Shown here piece by piece: positions 47,401 through 57,980 of a stretch of DNA of 64,000 bases. The notes beneath the pieces are model-generated. The model saw only the letters and a program-made list of their open reading frames with translations. It was not told the DNA's origin and searched no databases. Source of the stretch: Dastarcus helophoroides (lineage: Eukaryota > Arthropoda > Insecta > Coleoptera > Bothrideridae); the NCBI GenBank assembly GCA_028583605.1, contig CM053335.1, positions 12,565,553 to 12,629,552 on the forward strand. The letters are read 5' to 3'. Numbering within the stretch: the first letter of the stretch is position 1; each line of letters begins with the position of its first letter. A program made the position numbers and the translations under genes.

Positions 47401-47896
47401 TTTAAGTCGAGTTTGAGTAATAATCGGTTCGATACACATAAACAATGTTCAGTGGGTGGTAAATCGTAATATAACTCGATCTAATCTGCTATCACTGGCA
47501 AGAGATGTGCATATAGCAGGTCCTAATTTAAATATTTCACGGTCGTCTGGATAGTCGAAGGCATATTCCGCCTTGCATTGTTCCCCAACAATACTCATAG
47601 CTGCCAGCCCCCTTGAACTTCCCCATACCGTTACGGTGTAACCCCAAGGCAGATGCACATGTTTTTAACGTCGACGTTTTTAACGTCTACAATATTTATA
47701 CTTTACGACGGTTTTCCCTTCGCAGGATTATCACTTCTTAGGCATCTAGAAGAGCTATTAGAATATTTCGCAGACACGTCGTTAACACCATGAATTCCTC
47801 GAAGATTTACACATCGAGGGGACTGCATCTAATTTAAAAAGTAGCGGTTATTGTGTTATCGCCGTTTCTTTTAACACTTTATCGATCGGAGTAACC
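47400..47896. other. GC-richer low-repeat block with a protein-like reverse open frame
   Basis: Balanced unique sequence. The reverse frame at 47449-47658 (70 codons, GTG start, no in-frame ATG) reads through KAEYAFDYPDDREIFKLGPA and similar well-mixed residues. It has no recognised family, and I see no acceptor site before it. It could be an exon fragment, a decayed transposon gene or chance. Confidence 0.3.
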
Positions 47897-48267
47897 TAAT
47901 CCATATAATAAGGAATTTACGATTCATACCATGATATTATTATGTTTTTTTTTAATGTATTTTACCTCTAGTAGAATGTTGGAGTTCCAGACCTCTAGGG
48001 AGGTCTCGAATACACACCTAGAAATAAGTAGGTTCACCCCAACTACTCCCTATCAAATTTAAAATCTTTTCTTTCGATAAGAACTTAAAAAAAATACGCT
48101 CTTATCTATCCACTTCTTAGAGAATTATGTCATTTAAAGAGGTCCATACACGTTTCGATTGCTAGTAACTAAGTTAACTGGCCACAATTTGTTATAATAA
48201 GAGACCGGATTTTAGGCACAATTAAATAAGGGGAGAAGGTGAACAAGACGTTAAATTAGGCAATAAG

Positions 48268-48327
48268 TTTGGTGGAACGAACTGGTCCTTGGTTATCTTC
48301 AGGGGTCAAGTTCTGTATTTAAAATTA
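48268..48327 (-). mobile_element. Family A, internal-deletion remnant (unit 1)
   Basis: The tail GGTGGAACGAACTGGTCC, then GGTTATCTTCAGGGGTCAAG and CTGTATTT. The hairpin core is absent but the ends are kept. Confidence 0.8.
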
Positions 48328-48700
48328 ATTAATCCATATAATAAAGAATTAACGATTCATACCATGATATTATTATGTTTTTTTTTATGTATTTTACTTC
48401 TAGTAGAATGTTGGAGTTTCAGACCTCTAGGGAGGTCTCGAATACACACCTAGAATTAAGTAGGTTCGCCCCAACTACTCCCTATCAAATTTAAAATCTT
48501 TTCTTTCGATAAGAACTTAAAAAAAATACGCTGTTATCTATCCACTTCTTAGAGAATTATGTCATTTAAAGAGGTCCAAACACGTTTCGATTGCTAGTAA
48601 CTAAGTTAACTGGCCACAATTTGTTATAATAAGAGACCAGATTTTAGGCACAATTAAATAAGGGAAGAAGGTGAACAAGACGTTAAATTAGGCAATAAGT

Positions 48701-48759
48701 TTGGTGGAACGAACTGGTCCTTGGTTATCTTCAGGGGTCAAGTTCTGTATTTAAAATTA
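48701..48759 (-). mobile_element. Family A, internal-deletion remnant (unit 2)
   Basis: Same remnant as at 48268-48327, duplicated with the 433-bp unit. Confidence 0.8.
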
Positions 48760-49185
48760 GGCAAAAACAAATAGCTAAAAAATGTATAAAAAAGACAAAA
48801 AAAAATAAAAAAGGCACTAAAAGGTTACAACCACAATTGGCAGGAAAAGGCAGGACCGTAGTCAAGAATATTACAAAAGAAGTTTACAATTTATAAGAAA
48901 AACTATTCGAAAATAGAACAATATTGAAAGTGCAAACTTTGAATTGTGAAAAAACGTCGAAATTTTGAAATAACGTTTATAAAAACTGTCGAAGAGTCAA
49001 AATTTCAAAAATAAATATAAGACTAAAAGTTCCAACAAAGGAAAAATTGTTGAGTTTTTAAACGAACAACTAGGAAAAAAGTGAAAATTGAAATCGAATT
49101 CTTGAGAAGAAAAATCGAAAGTTTATATTCAAATGTAAATTTTCCTGAACTTTCGAGTTTCCAATCGAAATTTCTTACAAAAGTG
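48760..49185. other. AT-rich DNA
   Basis: The stretch at 48760-48860 is similar to 52480-52540 (AGGCAAAAACA..., GGCAGGACCGTAG against GGTAGGATCATAG). No gene seen. Confidence 0.5.
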
Positions 49186-49393
49186 AGGATAAGAATTATA
49201 AAGGAAAAATCGTTGTTTAAAAAAAACAAAAAATTTAAAACTGTCCAAGCTAAAAATAACCTCGAAACAAAATCGAAATTTCGGTATCAGGATCGTAAAA
49301 TTTCGATTTTGTTTCGAGGTTATTTTTAGCTTGGACAGTTTTAAATTTCTTGTATTTTTTAAACAACGATTTTCCCTTTATAATTCTTATCCT
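49186..49393. repeat. Long inverted repeat: 96-bp arms, about 16-bp loop
   Basis: 49186-49281 pairs with 49298-49393 with very few mismatches; the arms include AACTGTCCAAGCTAAAAATA and its complement. TTTCGGTATCAGGAT follows both arms, so the spacer itself is partly repeated outside. Forward and reverse open frames over it mirror each other. Confidence 0.92.
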
Positions 49394-50914
49394 TATTTCG
49401 GTATCAGGATTGAAATTTCGAAATAAAATCAAAATCCCTTAGTCAAAATTAAGGGCTCAAAGCAATAATTTTAAAAAGTTGAATCTAGCACTTTCAGAAA
49501 AAACAAAATTTGGCAAAAGACAATGACAAAAACTGTCTCGAAATTTCAATAAAAAAGACGACATTTCTGATGAAATTTAAAAATAAATGAATATGTCTAA
49601 AATAAACCTAAAATTTGGACTTTGACATTAAATTTTTAACAAAATAAAGGTTCAAAGCTTGAATCCTTAGTAAAAGATACTTCGAAGAAATTTTCAATTT
49701 CAAAAATTTTAAAATTTTTATTATTAGATATTTAAACTTCAAGTCCCATTAAAAAAACATCAGTTTTTGTTTATAGAATCAAATATTTTGATCAAAAAGT
49801 CAAAATTTTAAGATTAAAATAAAGCTTTCGAAATTAAAAGGCCAAAATTTTAGGTTTGGGTTCAGAATATTGCGAAAGAAGACGAAATTTGGCAATTAAG
49901 ACCGAAATTTTGAAAAACCTTGCCAAAGTTGAAGTGTTTATTCAAAATTTTAAGAAAAAAGTCAATTTGAAGTTATACTCAGAATATTTAGAAGCATATG
50001 TATTTCCTAATAAAAAAAATGTAAAGTTTAGAGTTTAGAGTTTAGTTAGAGTTTATTGTGGAATTCTTACCATACATCTTATAATTTTTAATCTAAACGC
50101 AAGTATTCAATTTTTTCCCGAAATTTTGGAGCTTACACTTTTAAGAAAAGGTCAAAATTTTGATAATAAAAGTCGAAAATTCGAGAAAAAAGCCAATATT
50201 TTAAGGTTAACCTTGAATTTTTCAGAATTTATCCTAGGTAATTTAAACTTGTATTAAAATTTCTTTTTCTTTTTTAGTCGAAATTTTGACCATTGTTTTA
50301 AATTTTATAAAAAACAATAAATTTTGCAGTTTAAAGATTTAAAACTTAAACTTTGCATTTGGAATGAAAGTTTAAATTTTAAGAAAAACTCAAAATTTAT
50401 ACAAACGATTTTTGAGATTCAACTCAAAATTTCGAGAAAAACTTGGAATTTGTAATTATGTTTTTAAAATTATATAAATTATTAAAATTCAAAATTTGAC
50501 TGCGGTATTTAAATAAAATTTTAAATATTTTAATCTTTACTAAAAATTCAAAATCCATAAAGCCATAATTGAATAGGACAGGTTTTAATAATTCTTCTAG
50601 GAATTTCTTCTAAAAAATTTGTCCAAAATCTTTTATAAATATAGAGCCTCATATAAAATATGAGCCTTTTTAAAGGTCAGGATTTAAAATTCAGGAGTTT
50701 TTTCACAACCAGTTTAACTCGAAATTGAATAGAATTTTTTCTCAAAATTTCGACTTCAAAGTCGACTTCGAAGTGAAAACTTTAAAAAGTTTAACGTTTT
50801 AAATTCAATACTTACCAAATCCTGACTTTAATTAGGAAGTTTTTTACTCCAAATGACGACCTCGGAACTTTATATTTTAAGAAAAACTTGATTTATAAAA
50901 TTTGTACTACTTTC
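49394..50914. other. AT-rich low-complexity DNA
   Basis: Loose AAATTTTGA-type repetition with a short GTTTAGA repeat near 50025-50050. No gene recognised. Confidence 0.55.
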
Positions 50915-51027
50915 CAAAAATTGAAATACAAATCTTGTTCCCTGAATCCAAGAAAGATTAAAAAATACAACAAAGGTTGCTCTAATGCGTTTCGACAGCC
51001 AAGCTATCATCTTCAGAGAGATACTTC
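50915..51027 (-). mobile_element. Family A, one-armed fragment
   Basis: Arm (ATTGAAATACAAATCTTGTT) through the core (TGCTCTAATGCGTTTCGACA) to ATCTTCAGAGAGATACTTC. The other half and tail are missing, so orientation is uncertain. Confidence 0.82.
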
Positions 51028-51440
51028 AAGTTTAAAACTTCCAAATTTAAATTCGAAATTTTGGAAAAATGCGGATTAGTAACTTTGGTTTCGTCTTTTA
51101 AAATACTCTCATTGGCAGTAGCTCAAAATTCAGACTTTTCCAAAATATTTTTTTTTCTCGACATTTAAAATATTTTTAAAACATTTTCACTGGGGATTTT
51201 AAAGGGCAGTAAAATTTAAAAAAAAACCTTAAAATTTTTTCTCCAAATTTTGCTTCAAATTTCAAAATTTTTAAAAAAGTTTGTAGTTTGATAAATATTA
51301 ATTAATTCCAACTTTTTGAAATTTACACATTTTTTTATAAAATTCCTAATTTAAACTTGCCTTGCAGTTTATCTTTTTATGTTGTAACTTTTGATTTCAA
51401 ACTTTTTTTTCAGTAATTATAGCTTCTTTTTTCTCAATAT
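51028..51440. other. AT-rich spacer
   Basis: Nothing recognised. Confidence 0.5.
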
Positions 51441-51799
51441 TGTTACAAGCTTTATCAGTTCGAATTGATTAACAGGTGAATTAAATAATACTCACTTTAT
51501 TTTCAAACCCAACTGGGATCACTACAACTGAACAATTAACTCACTTATTGATTTCTAACTGCTAACTCACTACTTAACTACACCGACTCTAACATTACTT
51601 TAGGGAAAGCTGACCGCCTTATATATTTTTGGCTCTCAGGTTCTAGAAAAATCACGCAGATAAGCCGAAATTTCTAGAAAGCTTATCTGCCGTTTGTTTC
51701 GTTATCGCGGCCTTTCCTCTTATCAGATCTTTCTAGAAACTTTTCTTACGCATTATATTCTGTTCTGAATTCTATTCTATTTGTTTACATTGTGTTACA
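51441..51799 (-). mobile_element. Solo LTR, 359 bp, same family as 34584-34905
   Basis: On the minus strand it starts TGTAACACAATG and ends GCTTGTAACA. It contains GGCAGATAAGC, a TATATAAGGCGGTC core promoter (about 51614-51628) and AATAAA (51496-51501). ATAT lies directly outside both ends, a 4-bp target duplication. There is no internal region. Gypsy-like LTR elements commonly make 4-6 bp duplications. Confidence 0.85.
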
Positions 51800-53223
51800 A
51801 TATTTAGAGAGTTATTTTAAATGATAACTTATTTTTAGAATTTTTAAAAACTGAAAATCTCGGGGTTAAAGGGGGGACTCTGTAAAAATTAATATTTTCC
51901 ATTTTTTATTCGGAAGTTCAAATTTCTAAATGAGTAAATATTTTTAGAAATGATTAATAATGAATGTAAATATTTTGTTCAAGTTTAAATTAACTCGTAA
52001 CTAAAGTTTTTCTAAAACGACTTTGGCCACTCTAAATGTACACTCTTCAGAACGTTTCGAATTCAAATTCTAAATTTCAACAATCCAGGTATAAATTCAA
52101 AATTTTCATATATGATATTTTCAATGATATAATTTAACCTGGCAATCTATTACAAAACAGGTAACGTAGTTCAGTTGTCCTTTGTCTCAATTGCAGGCAA
52201 ATCTTATAGACGACTGGGTAGGTCATAAGAGTAATTATTATTAAATTACAGTTTTCAGAAATGTATGCTTTAAGTTTCTTCTTTTTAGGATAAATTAAAT
52301 TTCTATTTTGTAGCTTGACTTTTTGTTTATTACGTAGGTATACAAATTTTTGTCTAAATTCTTTAGAAGTGAAATATATTAGAGCTAACCCATAGAAAAA
52401 GATAAAAAGGCAGTAAACTTTTTAAAAATAAGTCTTAATTATGTATAAAAAGGTAAAAAGACGAGTGAAATTAAAATTTAGGCAATAACATAAGAAAAAC
52501 ACCGAAAAAGGTGAAAAGGTAGGATCATAGCATTTTACATAAAATCCGGTCTCTAGTTATAATAAAAAAATGTCTGCTTTAATTGGGAATTGCTCTACCA
52601 GTTAAATGAAAAACTTACTCCTAAGTTCTCGCTCTGCAAATTTAAAGCGATTGCTTATAGGTACATTAAGAGCTACATTCGAATGTTTAAGTACTTTTTT
52701 TAAAAAGAGTTTAATTTTGATATTTGTTTTCAACTTTATAATTATAATTTTTAAATTCAAATTTTAGCTTAGTTGTTTCTCAGTATTAATTAGAGATTTC
52801 AAAAGAAAAATCGAAGCTGTGAATTTGCAGTCTAAATTGCAAAAAAAGTTGTTTGATGTATACAATTTCTAATAAGAAAATTAAAAACGTCTGAAATCAA
52901 AATTTTGAGTTTATAAGTGAAGCTTTAAATGAAAACTTTTTTCTGTCAAAGTAAAAATCGTTGACGTCAAAGTCAAAATTTTGGTAAAAATTAAAATTAT
53001 GGGGTTGAAAATTTGAAAACTAATAAAAATAAAAAGTTAGAAGAGTTGATATATTGCCATTACTTCAAGATATTTCCTTAACATGTTGAAAGTTAGAACT
53101 CCAAATACTAAGATAAAAAGGAGTAGGGAAGCTGCTATGTTACCATTACTTTAAAATGTTTCCTTAACATGTGGAAAGAAGCATCGAAATTCCTTAAAAT
53201 CTATAATCTCGGAGTGTGATTGC
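51800..53223. other. AT-rich anonymous DNA
   Basis: Near 52543-52575 AAAATCCGGTCTCTAGTTAT resembles the complement of 48211-48236. No gene or array is otherwise seen. Confidence 0.5.
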
Positions 53224-53522
53224 CAGAGCTGGGGCAGTAATCATCAAAAAATATAATCCATTACTAATTTAATTACATTTTTTTGAAAAGATATTGTAAT
53301 TGCATTACCTTGATAAAAAATGTAATATAATGTGTAATTTGTGTCATTTGTTGAAAAGTAATGGAACGTTCCTCATTTCACGAAATTAATCACATGTACT
53401 CATTACTTCTTTTAAAATACGATGTAATGGAGAAATTAAATTTCTAAAAGTAATTGAAATTTTAAAAAACTAATTCAATTTTTTTTTGTAATTTCATTAC
53501 AATGACGTTCTGCCCTTCTTGC
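53224..53522. mobile_element. Probable hAT-type miniature element
   Basis: The left end CAGAGCTGGGGCAGTAATCA has the CAGAGCTGGGCA-type end of many animal hAT elements, and the body is built of GTAATTACATT-like words. The right end near CATTACAATGACGTTCTGCC is diverged and I found no target duplication. A second copy lies at 57705-57904. Confidence 0.55.
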
Positions 53523-54699
53523 TTTGAATACCTTAAACAGAAATACATTTGTAGAATCAGCTATACTATACCCATCACCCAGCTGTACCATTTTGCATCA
53601 TGATACAAGAAAATCCATGATTTTGTGCTAATTGAAGTTTAACGACATGGAAATGTCCAGAAATACTGCCCTGGATTCACTAGGGTCTTCGAAAATACTT
53701 GACAGGTCAAAACTAATATACAAAAGCTTAATGTGCAAATAAATGCTGTTGATTATTTACATGTTACGTTACTAATTAATAAGTTTGAGACCTTTAGTAA
53801 AAAAACACGACACACTGAATTTTTATCAGCTGTGTAATTATTTTTTATAATTTTTTATGTACTACTATATTATTGTTAGTTGATAGTTACGTTGTTGACA
53901 CTCAGGTAGTGGTAAATGGTAAAGTATGAGAGCAACAATTATTCTTCTACCAATATCAACCCCATGCCTCCGAAAGACAGAGGCAAAGGAGGCTAATGCA
54001 ACGGGCCAGCGCTTTCATGAAGGTTCAGTGAGCTGCTGCTACTTTGTGAATTCCAAAAATGTTGAAGCTTTTTTTTTTCTTGGAATTTAATATTAAAAAT
54101 CAGGTTTTTTAGCTTTTCTTGTTCTTCAAATTTCCGTTTTAATTTTAAACTCAAATATCCTTCTAAATTCCAACTTTTTTTCAAAACTTTTCAGTTTAAA
54201 CTTGAAAAATGCTCCTTTTTAAAATGCCAGCTTTAAATTCCCAGTTTAAAACGTCAGATTCTTTAAAATCTTTAGCGAAAGGCAAATTTTTCAAAAATTT
54301 AAATTCCAAGATTAGAAAAAATGTAAAGTTTTGTGAAAAAAGTTTAAATTTTCAAACAAAAGTCGAAATTTTGAAAATTTTTTTAAATTCTTCGAAAATC
54401 AAATATTCCAGAGAAAGTCAAAATCTTGATGATGAAAGGTCGAAATATTCAGGAAACTATGTCAATTTTAAAAGAAGATTAAGAAAAGTCGAAAATTTTT
54501 AAACGAATATTTAAAAAAAGGGTCAAATTTACATAAAAGTTGATATTTCTGAAATAAAATGAAAATTGGATAGTAGAACTTTAAAAAATAGAGAGAACTT
54601 TAAACAAAGGTCGAAAATTTCAGAAAAAAGTGCAAATTTTGGAATAGGATCGAAGTTTAAAAATAAAACTTCACATTAATAGATTCAGCAAAAAAAAAT
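53523..54699. other. Anonymous DNA
   Basis: The left part (to about 54050) is more balanced, the right part AT-rich. A 97-codon frame at 54209-54502 is Lys/Phe/Ser-rich low complexity and not credible. Confidence 0.45.
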
Positions 54700-55740
54700 A
54701 ATTTTGAAAGAGTCGAAATTTTGAGCAAAGTTTGAAATATTGTGTCAACATTTAGTATAAATTAACAAAAAGATTCGATTTCCAGAAAAAGTTGAAGTTT
54801 TGGAAAAAGTAGACATTTTGGAAAAAAGGCAAAATTGCTAAAGAGTTGATGTTTTCAAAATAAGTCAAACTTTCAAAAATGTGGACGTTTAAAAAATATA
54901 AAATGTAAAACTCGAAAATTTCAAGATATGTCCAAAAATTTTGAATAAAAATCAAAGTAAAATTTTTTAAAAATGCCATTTTTAGAAAGTACATAATCTT
55001 GAGAAAGACTTGAAATCCTTCAAAATATACAAATTTAAGAATTTGTAATTTTTTTAAAAAAGGTAACTTTGAAAAAGTTGAAATTTTGAACAAAGTTTGA
55101 AATTTTGTGTCAAAATTTGGTTTAAATTAAGAGAAAGTTTAAATTTTCAGAGAACGTTGAAATTTTGGAAAAAGTAGACATTTTGGAAAAAAAGACGAAA
55201 TTGCGAAAGAGTTAAAATTTTCAAAATAACTTAAATGTTGGAAAATGTAGACGTTTCAAAAAATGAAAAATTTTAACTTCAAAAATTTCAAGACATGTCC
55301 AAAAAAATTGATTAAAAATCAAAGTAAGATTTTTCAAAAATGTCATTTTCAGAAAGTACATAATCTTGAGAAAGACTCGAAATCCTTTAAAATATTTAAA
55401 TTTTTGAAAATTTTTAATTTTTTAAAAAAGGAAAAGATAACTTTGAAAAAGTCGAAATTTTGAGCAAGGTTTGAAATTTTGTGTCAAAATTTATTATAAA
55501 TTAACAGAAAGTTTAAATTTCCAGAAAAAGTTGAAAGTTTCGAAAAAGTAGACATTTTGGAAAAAAGGTGAAATTGCGAAATTTTCAAAATAACTCAAAT
55601 GTTGGAAAATGTAGACGTTTGTCCAAAAAAGTATGACCGAAAAATTTGAATAAAAATTAAAGTAAGGTTTTTCAAAAATGTCATTTTCAGAAAATACATA
55701 ATCTTGAGAAAGACTCGAAATCCTTCAAAAAATTCAAATA
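54700..55740. repeat. Satellite 6, three units of about 365-375 bp
   Basis: GTAGACATTTTGGAAAAAA falls near 54809, 55174 and 55548. The units also share ATTTTGAGCAAAGTTTGAAA and AAGTACATAATCTTGAGAAA. Confidence 0.88.
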
Positions 55741-55766
55741 TATGTTATTCTTTTAAAAAAGTCAAA

Positions 55767-55912
55767 CTCATCTTCAGAGAGATACTGATAAGAGCTTGGC
55801 TGTCGAAACGCGTTATAGCAAAATTTGTTGTGTTTTTGAATCTTTTTTGATTGCAGGGGACAAGATTTGTATTTAAATTTTTGAAGATAATCAAGGACCA
55901 GTCCGTTCCACA
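55767..55912 (+). mobile_element. Family A, 5'-truncated copy
   Basis: Begins ATCTTCAGAGAGATACTGAT, continues through AACGCGTTATAGCAAA, the right arm and the tail (GGACCAGTCCGTTCCAC). It lies immediately right of satellite 6. Confidence 0.85.
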
Positions 55913-56144
55913 AAAAAAAGTCAACAATTTTAAAAATTCGAAATTTTTTACCAATTCCAAATATTTAAAATAAAGGCAATATATTCAAAAAATAATCCAA
56001 ATTTTGAAAAAAAGCCAAGTTTTTAAAAAAAGTTGAACTTTAAAAAAAAGCAAAAAAAGGTCGAAATTTTCAAAATTAAGTTAAAATTTCGAGAAAAAGT
56101 CAAAATTTTGGCAGTGGAGGTTTTCAAACGTAAGTTAAGATTCC
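55913..56144. other. AT-rich spacer
   Basis: Nothing recognised. Confidence 0.5.
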
Positions 56145-57195
56145 GAGAAAAGTCGAAATTACGATAAAAGTGGATATTTTAATAAAAGTGGATAATTTAA
56201 AATATTGTAAATTTCAAAAAAAAGTCGTAATCTTCAAAATAACTTAATAAATTAAAAAAAGTGCAATTCGGCAATAAAAATCGACTACGCCAAAAACAGT
56301 AGGATTTTCGAAAAGATCACTATTTTGAAATATAAGTTGGAATTTTTTACAGACGTCAGTATTTTCAAAAAACTGTACATTTCCAAAGAAAGTCAAAATA
56401 TAAAAAAATGATTGACATTTGGAAAAAAAATGGAGAAAGAACGAAATTAAAAAAAGAATAAAAATGTTCACAAGTGTCGAAATTTTGAACTCGGCCTTTT
56501 CAAAAAAGTCGAAATTACGATAAAAGTGGATATTTTAAAATATTGTAATTTTCAAAAAAAAGTCGTAATCTTCAAAATGACTTAACAAATTAAAAAAAGT
56601 GCAATTCGGCAATAAAAATCGACTACGCCAAAAACAGTAGGATTTTCGAAAAGATCACTATTTTGAAATATAAGTTGGAATTTTTTACAGACGTCAGTAT
56701 TTTCAAAAAACTGTACATTTCCAAAGAAAGTCAAAATATAAAAAAATGATTGACATTTGGAAAAAAAATGGAGAAAGAACGAAATTAAAAAAAGAATAAA
56801 AATGTTCACAAGTGTCGAAATTTTGAACTCGGCCTTTTCAAAAAAGTCGAAATTACGATAAAAGTGGATATTTTAAAATATTGTAAATTTCAAAAAAAAG
56901 TCGTAATCTTCAAAATAACTTAATAAATTAAAAAAAATGTACTTCTGCAATAAAAATCGACTACCCCAAAAACAGTAGGATTTTCGAAAAGATCAATATT
57001 TTGAAATATAAATTGGAATTTTTTACAGACGTCAGTATTTTCCAAAAACTGTACATTTCCAAAGAAAGTCAAAATATAAAAAAGTGATTTACATTTGGAA
57101 AAAAATGGAGAAAAGAAGAACCTAAAAAAAGAATAAAAATGTTCACAAATGTCGAAATTTTGAACTTGGCCTTTTTACAAAAGTCGAAATTACAA
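56145..57195. repeat. Satellite 7, three units of 338-340 bp
   Basis: AGTGCAATTCGGCAATAAAA falls at about 56260 and 56598, and a variant lies at about 56938. The first two units are almost identical over 338 bp, and the third is diverged. The two 75-residue reverse frames that differ by one residue are the same satellite stretch. Confidence 0.95.
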
Positions 57196-57430
57196 AATTA
57201 AAATTTTGAAAAACAGGTCGAAATTTTCAAAAATGAATTTAATTTTTGGTATTCGTTACAGTGAACTTTATTCCTTCTATTTTTTCTAGGCTATTATTTA
57301 ACCTCTTTCCTGTAATATAAATCATAAAATTTGTGGCACTAAAATTGACATTACTTTGTGTAAGTGTCCCTTATTTGATGGTATATTTTGTATTACTCAA
57401 TAAAATATGAATTTTGTACATTATAATAAT
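57196..57430. other. AT-rich spacer
   Basis: Nothing recognised. Confidence 0.45.
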
Positions 57431-57704
57431 GATAATAAATCAAACGGCAGATAAGCGCTCCAGAAATGTTGGCAAACGATAAGCCTTATATGCCGAATTC
57501 TTCTAGAACCCGGACCGGAACCTATATGAGGCGGTCGCTTTTCTTTCAGTTAGTTCATTAAACAGTCAGTGAAGTTGGTTAGTGAGTTAGTAGTTAGAAT
57601 AAGTTAGAAAATTAAACACTGCTAGTGTTCCCAGTTAAATTTAAAAATAAATTGATTACAATTCACCAAGTGTTAATAATCATTCGAACCGATAACGCGC
57701 AACA
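57431..57704 (+). mobile_element. Partial solo LTR, same family
   Basis: Starts at GATAATAAATCAAACGGCAG, which is about 70 bp into the 34584 LTR, and runs to ACGCGCAACA. It has CCTATATGAGGCGGTC, TTTCAGTTAGTT and AATAAA (57646-57651). The 5' end is missing or too diverged to align. Confidence 0.8.
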
Positions 57705-57904
57705 ATATGTTATTGTTTAAATTGTAAAATTTAAAAGTAATTAAAAATGTAATTGTTTTGTAATTATCTCCTTTTTCTAAGTAATCGTTAATTGAAGTAC
57801 TTTTTAACCAATGGTAATGAAATTTGAAGTAATTTCATTGCTTCTTCTAAAAAGGCAATGGGTAATGTAATGATTACTTTTTAGAAGTAATTTGCCCAGC
57901 TCTG
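57705..57904. mobile_element. hAT-type miniature element remnant
   Basis: The right end is the complement of CAGAGCTGGGCAAATTACTT, matching the left end of 53224-53522. The interior is GTAATGATTACTT-type sequence. The left end is lost where the LTR begins. Confidence 0.6.
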
Positions 57905-57934
57905 GTTACATTAGATATCAATGTACCTAATAGA

Positions 57935-57980
57935 CAGTGGCGGCTGGCGTATAGGCACTGTGGAACTGCAGCACCCCCAA
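57935..57980 (+). mobile_element. Possible terminus of another hAT-like element
   Basis: CAGTGGCGGCTGGCGTATAG followed by CAGCACCCCC is a CAGTGGCGGCT-type end seen in hAT families. I did not find its partner end. Confidence 0.3.

Larger units (their letters stand above)
47897..48759. repeat. Tandem duplication, 433-bp unit, two copies
   Basis: The sequence from TAATCCATATAATAAGGAAT restarts at 48330. The copies differ by few substitutions, so the event is recent. Each unit holds a short hairpin (AGACCTCTAGGGAGGTCT, first at 47989-48006) and ends in a family A remnant. Confidence 0.95.

Noticed and set aside
56244..56809. Two almost identical 75-residue reverse frames
   Set aside because: Repeated satellite units, not duplicated genes; the third unit breaks the frame.
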